64,000 nucleotides of DNA from Loktanella sp. Alg231-35 (GTDB lineage: Bacteria; Pseudomonadota; Alphaproteobacteria; Rhodobacterales; Rhodobacteraceae). Below are positions 8,307-17,875 of the stretch, piece by piece; the stretch's first letter is position 1, and each line of letters starts with the position of its first letter. The notes beneath the pieces are model-generated. The model ran no database searches, was not told the DNA's origin, and saw nothing but the letters and a program-made list of their open reading frames with translations. The stretch is taken from NCBI RefSeq assembly GCF_900143545.1, contig NZ_FREV01000007.1, positions 1 to 64,000 of the forward strand, given 5' to 3'. The translations under genes were made by a program, and so were the position numbers.

Positions 8307-9857
8307 CTAATGGTCCTGGTTCAATGCATCAGCGGCAGGAATTTCAGTCTCGCGGCGTCTGATATAGTCCAGCAGCGCCTCGTTGACGCCCTCGTCCAGC
8401 ATGGGTTCTTCATATTCATTTAGCATGGCCTTGGCGCGGATCAGTGCGCGCTCGGTGATCTCGATGCCGCCTTCGGCCTGCCATTGCTCGATCGAGTTGT
8501 TGTCAAACATCTCGGGCATGAAAAATGCCTTCTGAAAATGCTCCAGCGTGTGAGCGTGCCCCAGATAATGCCCACCTGGGCCGATATCGGGCACGGCGGC
8601 GATTGCTTCGTCAAAGTCGTCCCAGTTGATCCCTTCGGCCATCCGGTAGCCCATCGCGCACATTTCAGCATCGACAATGAATTTGGCGGTTGAACAGTGC
8701 ATCCCCGCCTCGTTCCAGCCGGCACTGTGCCAGATGTAGTTGGCACCCGCCATGAGCACCGCGTTCAGCGTCATGGCGGATTCGTAGCCGGCCTGCGCGT
8801 CAAAGGTCTTGGCCCCGCCAAGCGTATTGGAGGTTCGCCATGGCACACCATAAAACCGCGCCATCTGACCAATCATAAAGTTCATCAGGCTAATCTCTGG
8901 CGTGCCCGCCATGGGCGCACCAGATTTCATCGACACAGTGCTGAGGTAGTGACCATAGATGGCCGGGCACCCTTTCTTGATGACTTGGGTATAGGCCAAA
9001 GCGCTAAGCGCTTCGGCATTCAGCTGCGCCACAGTGGCCGCTGTTGAAGCAGGGGTATTCGCTCCACCCAAGACGAAAGGCGAACATAAGACCGGCTGGT
9101 TGCGGCGGCAAAAAGCACGCATCGCCCCCAGCATCGTTTCATCCCAAACAAGCGGTGAGTTCCCGTTGCAGTTCCCGGTGACTACGGGATGGGTATCAAT
9201 AAAGTCGTCACCAAAGAGGATCGCGCACATCTCGATCACATCTTCAGCGTTTTTGGGGCTGGTCGTCATGCCCATGAAGGTCTTGTCGGAATGCTTCATC
9301 GACGAATAGGTGATCCGCAGATGCCTTTGGCTGATCGGATGATCATAAGGTTCCACGATATGATGCGCGGACGAATGGATCGCGGGCAACATGTGGCTCA
9401 GCTTGTGAAAATTCGCCAAATCATCAAGCGTCGGATTGCGCCGCTGATCTTCTAGGTCGCGCAGGAATGGGGCGCCCGTCATAGGCACAAAGATGCAGTG
9501 ATCCTTGCCAAAGGGCAGGTTATTGGCGGGGTTACGTGCATGATAGGTGAATGTTTCGGGAATGGTTGCGATGAGCTCGCGCACCAGTGCGCGGTCCAGA
9601 AAAACCAGCTCGCCTACAACCTTGGCCCCTGCCCGCTTCCAATCGGCCAAGGCAATCGGGTCACGGAACTGAACGCCGACGTTTTCCAGAATATCCATCG
9701 AGGCGGCATCGATCTTTTCGACCTGCTCTGGCGTCATGGGTTCCGTCAGTGGCAAGCGCCTTTTCAATGCAGGCAACATCGCCACATCGCGGGTCTGGCG
9801 GATCGCCTTGCGCGCACCGCGTCCGCGACGAACCGTGCCAACCGCATCAACGCTCAT
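8307..9857 (-). CDS. MttB-family (trimethylamine methyltransferase-like) protein, non-pyrrolysine
   Basis: The 516-residue protein belongs to the MttB superfamily (COG5598). Family-like blocks are EKIDAASMDILENVGVQF near the N-terminus, VTGNCNGNSPLVWDE in the middle, and GGAKTFDAQAGYES and GGHYLGHAHTLEHF towards the C-terminus. It reads through without an in-frame TAG, so it is of the non-pyrrolysine type. Characterised non-Pyl members transfer a methyl group from glycine betaine, proline betaine or carnitine to a corrinoid protein. No corrinoid protein or corrinoid:THF methyltransferase gene is in the window. It overlaps the aldehyde dehydrogenase gene by four bases (ATGA). Confidence 0.85.
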   Translation of the reverse strand: MSVDAVGTVRRGRGARKAIRQTRDVAMLPALKRRLPLTEPMTPEQVEKIDAASMDILENVGVQFRDPIALADWKRAGAKVVGELVFLDRALVRELIATIPETFTYHARNPANNLPFGKDHCIFVPMTGAPFLRDLEDQRRNPTLDDLANFHKLSHMLPAIHSSAHHIVEPYDHPISQRHLRITYSSMKHSDKTFMGMTTSPKNAEDVIEMCAILFGDDFIDTHPVVTGNCNGNSPLVWDETMLGAMRAFCRRNQPVLCSPFVLGGANTPASTAATVAQLNAEALSALAYTQVIKKGCPAIYGHYLSTVSMKSGAPMAGTPEISLMNFMIGQMARFYGVPWRTSNTLGGAKTFDAQAGYESAMTLNAVLMAGANYIWHSAGWNEAGMHCSTAKFIVDAEMCAMGYRMAEGINWDDFDEAIAAVPDIGPGGHYLGHAHTLEHFQKAFFMPEMFDNNSIEQWQAEGGIEITERALIRAKAMLNEYEEPMLDEGVNEALLDYIRRRETEIPAADALNQDH

Positions 9858-11326
9858 GATACATTGTCCCCATCGGCGGGATCAGTCAGGTCGATCCAGA
9901 TGGTTTTGAGCTCGGTATACTGGTCGTGGGCATGCAACCCGTTGTCGCGCCCGCCAAAGCCAGACTGCTTGTAGCCGCCAAAGGGCGTGGCCATATTGCC
10001 TTCGCCATAACAATTGATCGTGACCGTACCTGCCCGGATGTCGCGCGCGGCGCGCATGGCATCGCGGCCACCTGCGGAAAAGATTGACGCGGCAAGCCCA
10101 TAGTCGGTGTCATTGGCGACCTGCACGGCCTCATCATTGCTGGCCACTTCGATTACGCCCAGAACAGGGCCGAAAATCTCTTCGCGGGCGCGCACGTCAT
10201 CTGCTGACATCTCGATCACGACGGGGGCAACGAAGGGGCTGTCTTCGCTGCTATCGAGATAGCTGCGCACCTTGGCGCAATGCCCTTGATCAATCAGCGC
10301 ACCAATGTGATTTGCCGGGTCCAGCGGATCGCCGGTTTTCCAATTGCGCAAATGCGCCTCGATCTTTTCCATCAACGCCGCTTTGACAGCCTTATGCACG
10401 ATCAGCCGCGAAGTGGCAGAGCAGTTTTGCCCGGCATTCCAGAACGCCGCATTCACAACATGGCCTGCCACGTGGTCGAGGTTCTCTGCATCGTCAAAGA
10501 CAACCGCCGGGTTCTTGCCGCCACACTCCAGCACGATCTTCTTGAGGTTGCTATCGGCCGCATAGCGCAGGAAATGGCGACCGGTTTCGGTTGAGCCGGT
10601 AAAGCTGACCATATCAACGTCCATGTGACGGCCCAAAGGCTCACCCACAGATGGACCATCGCCCGGCAAGACCTGCAAGACACCGCGCGGAATGCCCGCT
10701 TCAGCGGCAAGCTCGGCCACGCGCAGTGCGGTCAGGCTGGTCTGCTCTGCCGGTTTCACGATCACCGAACAGCCTGCGGCAAGGGCCGGGCCGATTTTCC
10801 AGGCCAGCATCATCAACGGGAAATTCCATGGCAGGACGGCAGCAACAACACCAATGGGTTCGCGCACGATCATGGCCATGGCACTGTCGCCTGTGGGAGC
10901 AGTCTGATCATAGATCTTATCGGCAGCTTCGGCATGCCATTTGATACAATGAATGGTCTCGGGCAGATCAATCTGCTCACAATCGGCAATCGGCTTACCG
11001 CTCTCGATACTTTCCATGACCGCCAGTTCGCGCCTGTTCCGGGTGATCAGCTTGCACAGGCGGATCAGCACATCCTTGCGCGCGTCGGGGTCCATCTTTG
11101 ACCAATGCCCCTGATCAAAGGCCTCGCGGCCCTTGGCAACGGCCAAATCAACATCAACGGCATCAGCACAAGAGATTTGCGCAATCTCCGCACCTGTTGC
11201 CGGGTTCGTTGTCGCCATCATCGGGCCATTCCCAGCGCGGTATTTGCCGTCGATAAACGGGCTGCGCGGCAGGTCGAGCGTTGCTGCGATTGCCTGATAC
11301 TCGGCATGTGTCAGAAGGTCAGTCAT
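9854..11326 (-). CDS. NAD(P)-dependent aldehyde dehydrogenase
   Basis: The 490-residue protein has the full ALDH fold: the nucleotide-binding stretch VLPWNFPLMMLAWKIGPALAAG, FTGSTETG, the general-base Glu in LECGGKNP and the catalytic Cys in NAGQNCSATSR. It resembles PuuC/betaine-aldehyde-type enzymes. It would oxidise an aldehyde released by the FAD oxidase or by the lyase to the carboxylic acid. ATGA overlaps at both ends tie it to the DapA-like and MttB-like genes. Confidence 0.9.
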   Translation of the reverse strand: MTDLLTHAEYQAIAATLDLPRSPFIDGKYRAGNGPMMATTNPATGAEIAQISCADAVDVDLAVAKGREAFDQGHWSKMDPDARKDVLIRLCKLITRNRRELAVMESIESGKPIADCEQIDLPETIHCIKWHAEAADKIYDQTAPTGDSAMAMIVREPIGVVAAVLPWNFPLMMLAWKIGPALAAGCSVIVKPAEQTSLTALRVAELAAEAGIPRGVLQVLPGDGPSVGEPLGRHMDVDMVSFTGSTETGRHFLRYAADSNLKKIVLECGGKNPAVVFDDAENLDHVAGHVVNAAFWNAGQNCSATSRLIVHKAVKAALMEKIEAHLRNWKTGDPLDPANHIGALIDQGHCAKVRSYLDSSEDSPFVAPVVIEMSADDVRAREEIFGPVLGVIEVASNDEAVQVANDTDYGLAASIFSAGGRDAMRAARDIRAGTVTINCYGEGNMATPFGGYKQSGFGGRDNGLHAHDQYTELKTIWIDLTDPADGDNVS

Positions 11327-12231
11327 ATCTTTTGCCCCGTAATGTTAGTGATTGCCGTGTTCATGGTGCGGATCACATCGGCCAAGGCGCGTTTGTCGTC
11401 CTTGTTGAGCGGTTGCAGCGGCTTGCGTGGTGGTCCGGCATCAATCCCGCGCAGGGTCAGCCCGTATTTGATGCATTGCACAAATTTACCGCCCTGTTCG
11501 AGCACACGCATCAGCGGCAACATCGCTGACATGATCGCACGGCCTTTGGTGAAATCCCCTTCAACCGCGCAGGCCTGATAAAGTGCGATATGCGCCTCTG
11601 GTGCGAAATTGGACCCGGCACAGACCCAAGACCGCGCACCCCATGCAAAGAACTCCAGTGCCTGATCGTCCATACCGCAGGACAGCGCGATATGCGGATA
11701 ATCGCGGGCCAGCATATGCAGACGGTTGACGTCACCAGAGCTTTCCTTGATGGCGCAGAAATTCGGGCTGCGACCCAGACGGTCAAGGCATTCTTCATCC
11801 ATATTCACGGACATCCGACCGGGATAATTGTAAAGCATCACGGGAAGGTTGGCCGCGCGGTCCACTGCGAGGGCATGCAAGGCAATCTCGCGACCTGTTG
11901 GGTAGGCATAAGGCGGTGTTGCCACCAATAGCGCATCTGCGCCGGCATCTTTGGCCGCTTTGGCAAACATCACACTGTCTTCGGTGCGGATAGCGCCGGT
12001 GCCAACAATCATCGGAACGCGCCCACCGATCAAGGCCTTGGCGGTGGTCATCATCTCAATCCGCTCATCAGCGGTCTGCGCGTAGTATTCGCCGGTTGAC
12101 CCTGCCACTATGATCCCGTGCACACCTGATGCAATCAGGTGGTCAACAGTCTGTGCGAAGGCAGTCTCATTCAAAGAAAAGTCATCATGATAAGGCGTGA
12201 CAATGGGGGTATAGATGCCTTCAAACTGCAT
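11323..12231 (-). CDS. Dihydrodipicolinate synthase/N-acetylneuraminate lyase family protein
   Basis: The 302-residue class-I aldolase-type TIM barrel has the N-terminal block GIYTPIVTPY, the GSTGEYY substrate motif, the tyrosine in LYNYPGRM and the Schiff-base lysine in CAIKESSGD. Members of this superfamily act as aldolases, dehydratases or deaminases; an example is 1-pyrroline-4-hydroxy-2-carboxylate deaminase in hydroxyproline breakdown. A true DapA for lysine synthesis would not normally sit in a catabolic operon, so a catabolic lyase is inferred. The gene overlaps the GntR gene by 11 bases. Confidence 0.85.
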   Translation of the reverse strand: MQFEGIYTPIVTPYHDDFSLNETAFAQTVDHLIASGVHGIIVAGSTGEYYAQTADERIEMMTTAKALIGGRVPMIVGTGAIRTEDSVMFAKAAKDAGADALLVATPPYAYPTGREIALHALAVDRAANLPVMLYNYPGRMSVNMDEECLDRLGRSPNFCAIKESSGDVNRLHMLARDYPHIALSCGMDDQALEFFAWGARSWVCAGSNFAPEAHIALYQACAVEGDFTKGRAIMSAMLPLMRVLEQGGKFVQCIKYGLTLRGIDAGPPRKPLQPLNKDDKRALADVIRTMNTAITNITGQKI

Positions 12232-12925
12232 GGCTGTTGTCCTTCAGAGAGATCACATTGACCGGGAGCGGATCAGGACGCACGAAACGCTCCATCTGAT
12301 CGCGGCTGAGGTCCCAGTGCTGGATGGTCAGATCGATGGCCAAAGCGCCTTCGCGCGCTTCAATCGCAGTGATCAAGGCCTCGTGCTGCTCAATCGCCTT
12401 ACGCACCAGATTGCTTTCGGCAGGTGACGACGGGTTGTAAAATGTCTGGCTAAGGCGCGTGTGGTCAATCAGCAAGCGCGACAGCGCGGCCTCAAGATAG
12501 GCGTTCTGGGCCATGTCGCCGATGATGGCATGAAAGCGGTGATTGGCGAGGGCGGCTTCTTCGCTTTGGTTCGCTTTGGCCGCCTTGGCAAATTTCAGTT
12601 GTGCCGTTTTGAGGTCGTCAATCTGGCCACCTGTCCAGGTTTCCGCCGCCAGTCGCGAAATGTTGGCGTAGATCATCGGCGCAGTCTGAAAGAAGGTCCG
12701 CATCACCGCGATATCCATCGACGCCACCTTCGCCCCGCGATTGGGCGTCCGCGCGGCATAGCCTTCGCCCATCAGGCGCTGCAGCACTTCGCGCATGGGG
12801 GTACGGGACATACCATAAAGCGCGGTCAGGCTGATCTCATCCAAGTCAGAACCCGGCACCAACTCGGTCGAGAGGATGCGGCGTTTGAGGTCTTCAAGAC
12901 ATGCGTCTTTTGAGAATCGGGTCAT
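12221..12925 (-). CDS. GntR-family transcriptional regulator (FadR/FCD subfamily)
   Basis: The protein has an N-terminal winged helix (LKRRILSTELVPGSDLDEISL, then GMSRTPMREVLQRLMGEG) and a C-terminal all-helical FCD ligand-binding domain (residues about 85-220). The ATG at 12925 is chosen over a GTG at 12949: it gives the usual FCD length and leaves the dyad operator at 12941-12959 outside the coding region. It is the first gene of the catabolic operon and probably regulates its own transcription in response to the substrate or an intermediate. Confidence 0.85.
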   Translation of the reverse strand: MTRFSKDACLEDLKRRILSTELVPGSDLDEISLTALYGMSRTPMREVLQRLMGEGYAARTPNRGAKVASMDIAVMRTFFQTAPMIYANISRLAAETWTGGQIDDLKTAQLKFAKAAKANQSEEAALANHRFHAIIGDMAQNAYLEAALSRLLIDHTRLSQTFYNPSSPAESNLVRKAIEQHEALITAIEAREGALAIDLTIQHWDLSRDQMERFVRPDPLPVNVISLKDNSHAV

Positions 12926-12940
12926 GTGTGTTATCCAATC

Positions 12941-12959
12941 TGTATACACAATGTATACA
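12941..12959 (-). promoter_or_regulatory. Probable operator of the GntR-regulated operon
   Basis: Two perfect copies of the self-palindromic octamer TGTATACA are separated by CAA, giving 11-bp centre-to-centre spacing. They lie 16-34 bases upstream of the GntR start codon. TGTATACA-type palindromes are typical binding sites for FCD-type GntR regulators. The position just before the first gene of the operon fits autoregulation. No other copy was noticed at the other genes of the operon. Confidence 0.7.
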
Positions 12960-13056
12960 TTTCGATTTCACGCAAGTTTATTCTTCCGATGTAAACCACG
13001 GCAGCGCAGCGCTACCCTGCAAGCAAAGGGGATATTGTTGCTTTGGATATTCAAAG

Positions 13057-13142
13057 TGGTGCCCGCGGCCGGACTCGAACCGGCACGGCCATACGGCCAA
13101 GAGATTTTAAGTCTCCAGTGTCTACCATTCCACCACGCGGGC
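13057..13142 (-). tRNA. tRNA-Leu (anticodon UAA)
   Basis: On the minus strand the acceptor arm GCCCGCG pairs with CGCGGGC near the 3' end, which finishes with an encoded CCA. The anticodon loop is CTTAAAA (anticodon TAA), and the T-arm has GGTTCGAGTCC. A long variable arm (TTGGCCGTATGGCCG) is typical of a class II leucine tRNA. Length is 86 bases. Confidence 0.95.
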
Positions 13143-13187
13143 ACGGCGCTATTCCTATGCGCAGTAGCCGTGGTCGGCAAGCGGTGA

Positions 13188-13727
13188 TCAGAGGTCGGTG
13201 CCCATTGGTTCCGTCAGCAGCGCACGCTCTTGCAGCCAGGGGTTCATCTTGACCGCCGCACGCAGCGCTTCTTGCGCTTCTTCATCGCGGCCAAGCCCCA
13301 ACAGCGTCAGCCCTTTACCCGATAATGCGGCGATGTGGTTTGGCATGATCTCAAGGGCGACGTTGAGGTCTGCAAGTGCCGCCTCAAAATCTTGCGCAAG
13401 GTAACTGGCAAAGGCCCGTTGGTTATACCCTTCGGCATAGTCAGGGCAGTAATCCACCAACCGCGTCAGCGTTTCGCGCGCGCCCAGAAAGTCGTAGATA
13501 GAACGCTGCGACATGCCTTCATCCAGCATCTCTTGGGCCAGCGCGTCAGGTGCATCAAGCCACAACTCCCAGAGCTGCTGGCTGAGCATTTGTGCCTCGC
13601 CCTGACCGCGGGAGGCGCTCAATTCACTTACAATTTGTGCGAGACGCGCACTGTGATCCGTGGCGGGTGGGCAGTTTTGGGCGAAAGCGGGTCCTGCTAT
13701 GACGCAAATCGGCAATATCCATTTCAT
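13188..13727 (-). CDS. Exported tetratricopeptide-repeat protein
   Basis: The 179-residue protein has a short signal peptide ([14 protein letters not shown]) and at least two TPR units in its C-terminal half: [21 protein letters not shown] followed by [23 protein letters not shown] proteins serve as protein-protein interaction scaffolds; the partner here is unknown. It stands alone between tRNA-Leu and putR on the minus strand. Confidence 0.75.
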   Translation of the reverse strand: MKWILPICVIAGPAFAQNCPPATDHSARLAQIVSELSASRGQGEAQMLSQQLWELWLDAPDALAQEMLDEGMSQRSIYDFLGARETLTRLVDYCPDYAEGYNQRAFASYLAQDFEAALADLNVALEIMPNHIAALSGKGLTLLGLGRDEEAQEALRAAVKMNPWLQERALLTEPMGTDL

Positions 13728-13764
13728 GCCTTGAGTATCTGAGGCAGCAACCGCTCAGGTCAAG

Positions 13765-14256
13765 TCACGACCCCGTGCCCGGCGTCAAGGGCGACAGTCC
13801 TTCTTCCTTGACTGCCTGCATGGCCACATAGGTCGACGTGCTGGCGACATGTGGCAAGGTCGAGATTTTCTCTGCCAAAACAGCGCGATAACCCGGCATA
13901 CCGGCTGTGCGCACCTTCAACAGATAGTCAAACGCCCCGGCAATCAGGTGACATTGTTCGATTTCCGGCACCTTCAGAACCGCACTGTTAAACGCCGCCA
14001 ATGCGCTTTCGCGGGTGTCCGACAGTTTGACCTCGACAAAGGCCACGTGGTCGCGCCCCAGTCGGATTGCATCATAAAGCGCGCGGTAGCCGCGGATCAC
14101 ACCTTGATCCTCCAGCCGTTTGAGCCGCGCCTGCGTCGGCGACTTCGACAACCCGATGCGGCGTGCAAGTTCTGTCACGCTGATCCGCCCCTCGACGGTC
14201 AGGATATCGAGAATCTTGCGATCAAACGTATCCAGTTCGGAAAGCATTTCGGCCAT
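13765..14256 (-). CDS. putR: Lrp/AsnC-family regulator, probable PutR
   Basis: The 163-residue protein has an N-terminal helix-turn-helix (DRKILDILTVEGRISVTELARRIGLSKSPTQARLKRLE) and a C-terminal RAM/ACT-like effector domain. It is divergent from putA across 106 bases. In alphaproteobacteria an Lrp-type PutR activates putA in response to proline, and this PutA lacks its own DNA-binding domain. The arrangement therefore supports the name. A second ATG three codons downstream (14247) is an alternative start. Confidence 0.85.
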   Translation of the reverse strand: MAEMLSELDTFDRKILDILTVEGRISVTELARRIGLSKSPTQARLKRLEDQGVIRGYRALYDAIRLGRDHVAFVEVKLSDTRESALAAFNSAVLKVPEIEQCHLIAGAFDYLLKVRTAGMPGYRAVLAEKISTLPHVASTSTYVAMQAVKEEGLSPLTPGTGS

Positions 14257-14362
14257 ACAGTTACCTCTATTAAGTCGAATTGCCTTTCACTTTGCCAGAC
14301 TGAAGGCATCTTGACTAGGAAATCTGGTATATGATGGGACAAACCCAACGCAGGAGCCAGCA

Positions 14363-17300
14363 ATGCCGCGCGATCACAGCACCGACCTTCACCGTCAAAT
14401 CGACCTTGCGATGTACCAAGACGAAGCGGCCAGTGTGCAGAACCTGATAGAGACAGCCGCACTGTCACAGGACGACCGTGCGCGGGTCTCTGACAAGGCG
14501 GCCGACCTGGTGCGTCAGATCCGTGGCAGCTCTGAACCCGGATTGATGGAGGTTTTTCTGGCCGAATATGGCCTGTCCACGGATGAAGGCATTGCATTGA
14601 TGTGCCTTGCCGAGGCGCTGTTGCGCGTCCCTGACGCCGAAACCATGGACGATCTGATCGAGGATAAGATTGCACCTTCCGACTGGGGCAAGCATCTGGG
14701 CCACTCTGCCTCTTCGTTGGTCAATGCGTCCACATGGGCGTTGATGCTGACGGGCCGCGTGCTGGATGATGAAAAACCGGGCATGACCCGCCATCTGCGC
14801 AGTGCCGTCAAACGTCTGGGAGAGCCTGTGATCCGCACCGCCGTTGCCCGCGCCATGCGCGAAATGGGCCGCCAATTTGTCTTGGGTGAGGATATCGGCA
14901 AGGCCATGAAACGCGCTGAAGGCATGCAGGCCAAAGGCTTTACCTACAGCTATGATATGCTGGGCGAAGCCGCCCGCACGGATGCCGATGCCCGCAGCTA
15001 TCATCTGGCTTATTCCCGTGCCATCAGTGCCATTGCCGAGCATTGCACACACACGAGTGTTGCAGAAAACCCCGGCATTTCTGTTAAGCTTTCGGCGCTG
15101 CATCCGCGCTATGAAGTGGCCCAAGACGCCCGGGTGATGGAGGAACTGGTCCCACGTGTACGTGCGCTGGCGCTTTTGGCGAAATCGGCGGGCATGGGCT
15201 TTAACATTGACGCTGAAGAGGCCGACCGTTTGTCGCTGTCGCTCAACGTGATCAGCGCGGTTCTGTCTGAACCTGCTTTGACCGGTTGGGATGGATTTGG
15301 CGTGGTTGTGCAGGCCTTCGGCCAGCGCGCGCCTTTGGTCATCGACTACCTGTATGATCTTGCCGAACGGTTGGACCGCAAGATCATGATCCGCCTTGTC
15401 AAAGGCGCATATTGGGACGCCGAGATCAAGCGTGCGCAGGTTGAGGGCATCGATGGCTTCCCCGTCTTCACCTCAAAACAGCACACCGACATCAGCTATA
15501 TCGCCAACGCTCGCAAACTGCTGGACTTGACGGATCGCATCTATCCGCAATTCGCCACACACAATGCCAATACCGTCGCCGCCGTCCTCGACATGGCGCA
15601 AGGCATGGGGCGCGGGAAGGATGATTATGAATTCCAGCGTCTGCATGGCATGGGCGAAACGCTGCACACAATCGTGTTGCAGGCCGAGCAAACCCACTGC
15701 CGGATTTACGCCCCCGTCGGCGCACATGAGGACCTGCTGGCCTATCTGGTCCGCCGTTTGTTGGAAAACGGCGCGAACTCCAGCTTTGTTAATCAGATCG
15801 TTGATGAAGACGTACCCCCAGAGGTCGTGGCAGCCTGCCCCTTTGAAAGCGCAGGCGTTGGTCCGCAACTGCCGACCGGGCCGAACCTCTATCAACCGCA
15901 ACGCATCAATTCGAAAGGCTGGGATCTGACCCATGGGCCAACACTGGATTTAATCGCAAAACAACGTGAACCTTTGCGGACAGCGTCCTTTGTGGGTCAC
16001 CCACTTACAGGGTCCGACCACGCCTATCCGCGCGCTGCATTCAAAACAGCGCAGCCGGTGCTGAACCCGGCCAAGCAGGGTGATGAGGTCGGTCAGGTGC
16101 AGGTGAGTACTGACAATGATATCGCCACAGCACTTGATGCCGCCAAACCATGGTCTGCGGATGTGGCAACGCGCGCCAAGGCTCTCAATGCTGCTGCGGA
16201 CGCCTATGAGGCCCATGCTGAGGAACTTTTCGCGATCCTGTGTCGCGAAGCGGGCAAGGCGCTGCCGGATGCCATTGCGGAACTGCGCGAAGCCGTTGAT
16301 TTCCTGCGCTACTACGCCGCCCAAGCGCACGCGGACCAGAGCGCTCGCGGCATCTGGACCTGCATCAGCCCATGGAACTTTCCGCTGGCAATCTTCACCG
16401 GGCAGATTGCGGCAGCACTGGCCGCAGGAAACGCGGTTCTTGCCAAACCCGCCGAGCAAACACCGCTGATCGCAACCCGCGCAGTGGCATTGTTGCATGC
16501 GGCGGGTGTCCCCGCATCTGCCTTGCAACTGTTACCCGGCGGTGGCGAGATCGGCGCGGCCTTGACGGGCGATGCCCGCATCAACGGCGTGGCGTTTACC
16601 GGCTCAACTGCCACTGCTTTGAAAATCCGCACCAACATGGCCGCACATTGCGCACCCGGCACGCCATTGATTGCAGAAACCGGCGGGTTGAATGCCATGA
16701 TCGTCGACAGTACCGCCCTGCCCGAACATGCGGTGCGTGACATCATCAACGGGGCGTTCCGCTCTGCCGGGCAGCGCTGCTCGGCTTTGCGTTGCCTTTA
16801 CGTGCAAGAGGATATCGCAGAACCGCTTTTGACTATGCTGAAGGGCGCGATGGATGAACTGAGCGTTGGTGACCCGTGGCATCTGTCCACCGATGTAGGC
16901 CCCGTCATTGATGCGGCCGCCCATGCGGGCATTGCGGACCACATTGCGACCGCACAAGCACAAGGCCGCATTATCCACCAGACCGACGCACCTGCACAGG
17001 GCCACTTTATCGCGCCCGTCGCCATCAAAGTGTCTGGCATCGCCGAAATGACCAAAGAGATCTTTGGGCCCGTCCTGCATGTTGCGACCTTCAAAGCCTC
17101 AGAGTTGGACGCAGTGATTGATGCAATCAACGCCACCGGCTATGGCCTGACCTTTGGCCTGCACACAAGGATCGATGACCGCGTACAGACGATTGTTGAG
17201 AAGGTTCAGGCGGGCAATCTCTATGTGAACCGCGACCAGATCGGCGCCATCGTGGGCAGTCAGCCATTTGGTGGCGAAGGCATGTCCGGGACCGGGCCAA

Positions 17301-17827
17301 AGGCTGGCGGACCACACTATCTGCCTCGTTTTACCGCCCGTCCTGTTTCCCCGGCAAAAGTGACATGGGCGGCAGCGGCAAATCAAGGAGACGTCGCAAC
17401 CCGACTGCAAACCGCCAAAACCAATCAGGACTATCCTGTGACCGATCTGCCTGGCCCAACGGGTGAATCCAATCGGCACAGCCTACACGCGCGCGGTCCG
17501 ATCCTGTGCATGGGACCGGGTGCCACCGCGGCGGCTGAGCAGGCAGAGGCTGTGACGGCTTTGGGCGGTATCGCAGTGAATGCCGAAGGTGATCTTGCGC
17601 CAAAGGCGCTGACCACCCTCACCCGGCTTGCGGGTGTTATCTGGTGGGGTGATGACGACACAGGACGCGCGATTGAAACGGCCCTGAGCAAACGCGAGGG
17701 GCCGATCACTGCGCTAATCACCGGGTTGCCTGACAAGGCCCATGTCCTGCACGAACGCCATGTCTGCATCGACACCACTGCTGCGGGGGGCAATGCTGCA
17801 CTTTTGGCCGAAGTCGGCGGGGGCTGA
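14363..17827 (+). CDS. putA: Bifunctional proline dehydrogenase / delta-1-pyrroline-5-carboxylate dehydrogenase PutA
   Basis: The 1154-residue protein oxidises proline to glutamate in two steps. The FAD-binding proline dehydrogenase barrel covers about residues 130-480 (motifs NPGISVKLSALHPRYE, RLVKGAYWDAEIKRAQ, FATHNANTVAAVL). The NAD-dependent aldehyde dehydrogenase covers about 560-1000, with the catalytic Cys806 in AGQRCSALRCL and the Glu in IAETGGLNAM. A C-terminal ALDH-like extension follows. There is no N-terminal ribbon-helix-helix domain, so it is not a self-regulating PutA, consistent with the adjacent Lrp-type regulator. AGGAG lies 8 bases before the ATG. It sits next to the amine/betaine operon, which may deliver proline or a relative to it. 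Confidence 0.95.
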   Translation: MPRDHSTDLHRQIDLAMYQDEAASVQNLIETAALSQDDRARVSDKAADLVRQIRGSSEPGLMEVFLAEYGLSTDEGIALMCLAEALLRVPDAETMDDLIEDKIAPSDWGKHLGHSASSLVNASTWALMLTGRVLDDEKPGMTRHLRSAVKRLGEPVIRTAVARAMREMGRQFVLGEDIGKAMKRAEGMQAKGFTYSYDMLGEAARTDADARSYHLAYSRAISAIAEHCTHTSVAENPGISVKLSALHPRYEVAQDARVMEELVPRVRALALLAKSAGMGFNIDAEEADRLSLSLNVISAVLSEPALTGWDGFGVVVQAFGQRAPLVIDYLYDLAERLDRKIMIRLVKGAYWDAEIKRAQVEGIDGFPVFTSKQHTDISYIANARKLLDLTDRIYPQFATHNANTVAAVLDMAQGMGRGKDDYEFQRLHGMGETLHTIVLQAEQTHCRIYAPVGAHEDLLAYLVRRLLENGANSSFVNQIVDEDVPPEVVAACPFESAGVGPQLPTGPNLYQPQRINSKGWDLTHGPTLDLIAKQREPLRTASFVGHPLTGSDHAYPRAAFKTAQPVLNPAKQGDEVGQVQVSTDNDIATALDAAKPWSADVATRAKALNAAADAYEAHAEELFAILCREAGKALPDAIAELREAVDFLRYYAAQAHADQSARGIWTCISPWNFPLAIFTGQIAAALAAGNAVLAKPAEQTPLIATRAVALLHAAGVPASALQLLPGGGEIGAALTGDARINGVAFTGSTATALKIRTNMAAHCAPGTPLIAETGGLNAMIVDSTALPEHAVRDIINGAFRSAGQRCSALRCLYVQEDIAEPLLTMLKGAMDELSVGDPWHLSTDVGPVIDAAAHAGIADHIATAQAQGRIIHQTDAPAQGHFIAPVAIKVSGIAEMTKEIFGPVLHVATFKASELDAVIDAINATGYGLTFGLHTRIDDRVQTIVEKVQAGNLYVNRDQIGAIVGSQPFGGEGMSGTGPKAGGPHYLPRFTARPVSPAKVTWAAAANQGDVATRLQTAKTNQDYPVTDLPGPTGESNRHSLHARGPILCMGPGATAAAEQAEAVTALGGIAVNAEGDLAPKALTTLTRLAGVIWWGDDDTGRAIETALSKREGPITALITGLPDKAHVLHERHVCIDTTAAGGNAALLAEVGGG

Positions 17828-17875
17828 CGCCAGCTTCGGCTTGACCAAAGCCGCCACATGCATAACGGTCGCGCT

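Noticed and set aside
15950-16528. Minus-strand frames inside putA
   Set aside because: putA is intact and conserved across this region. The opposite frames show no motif.
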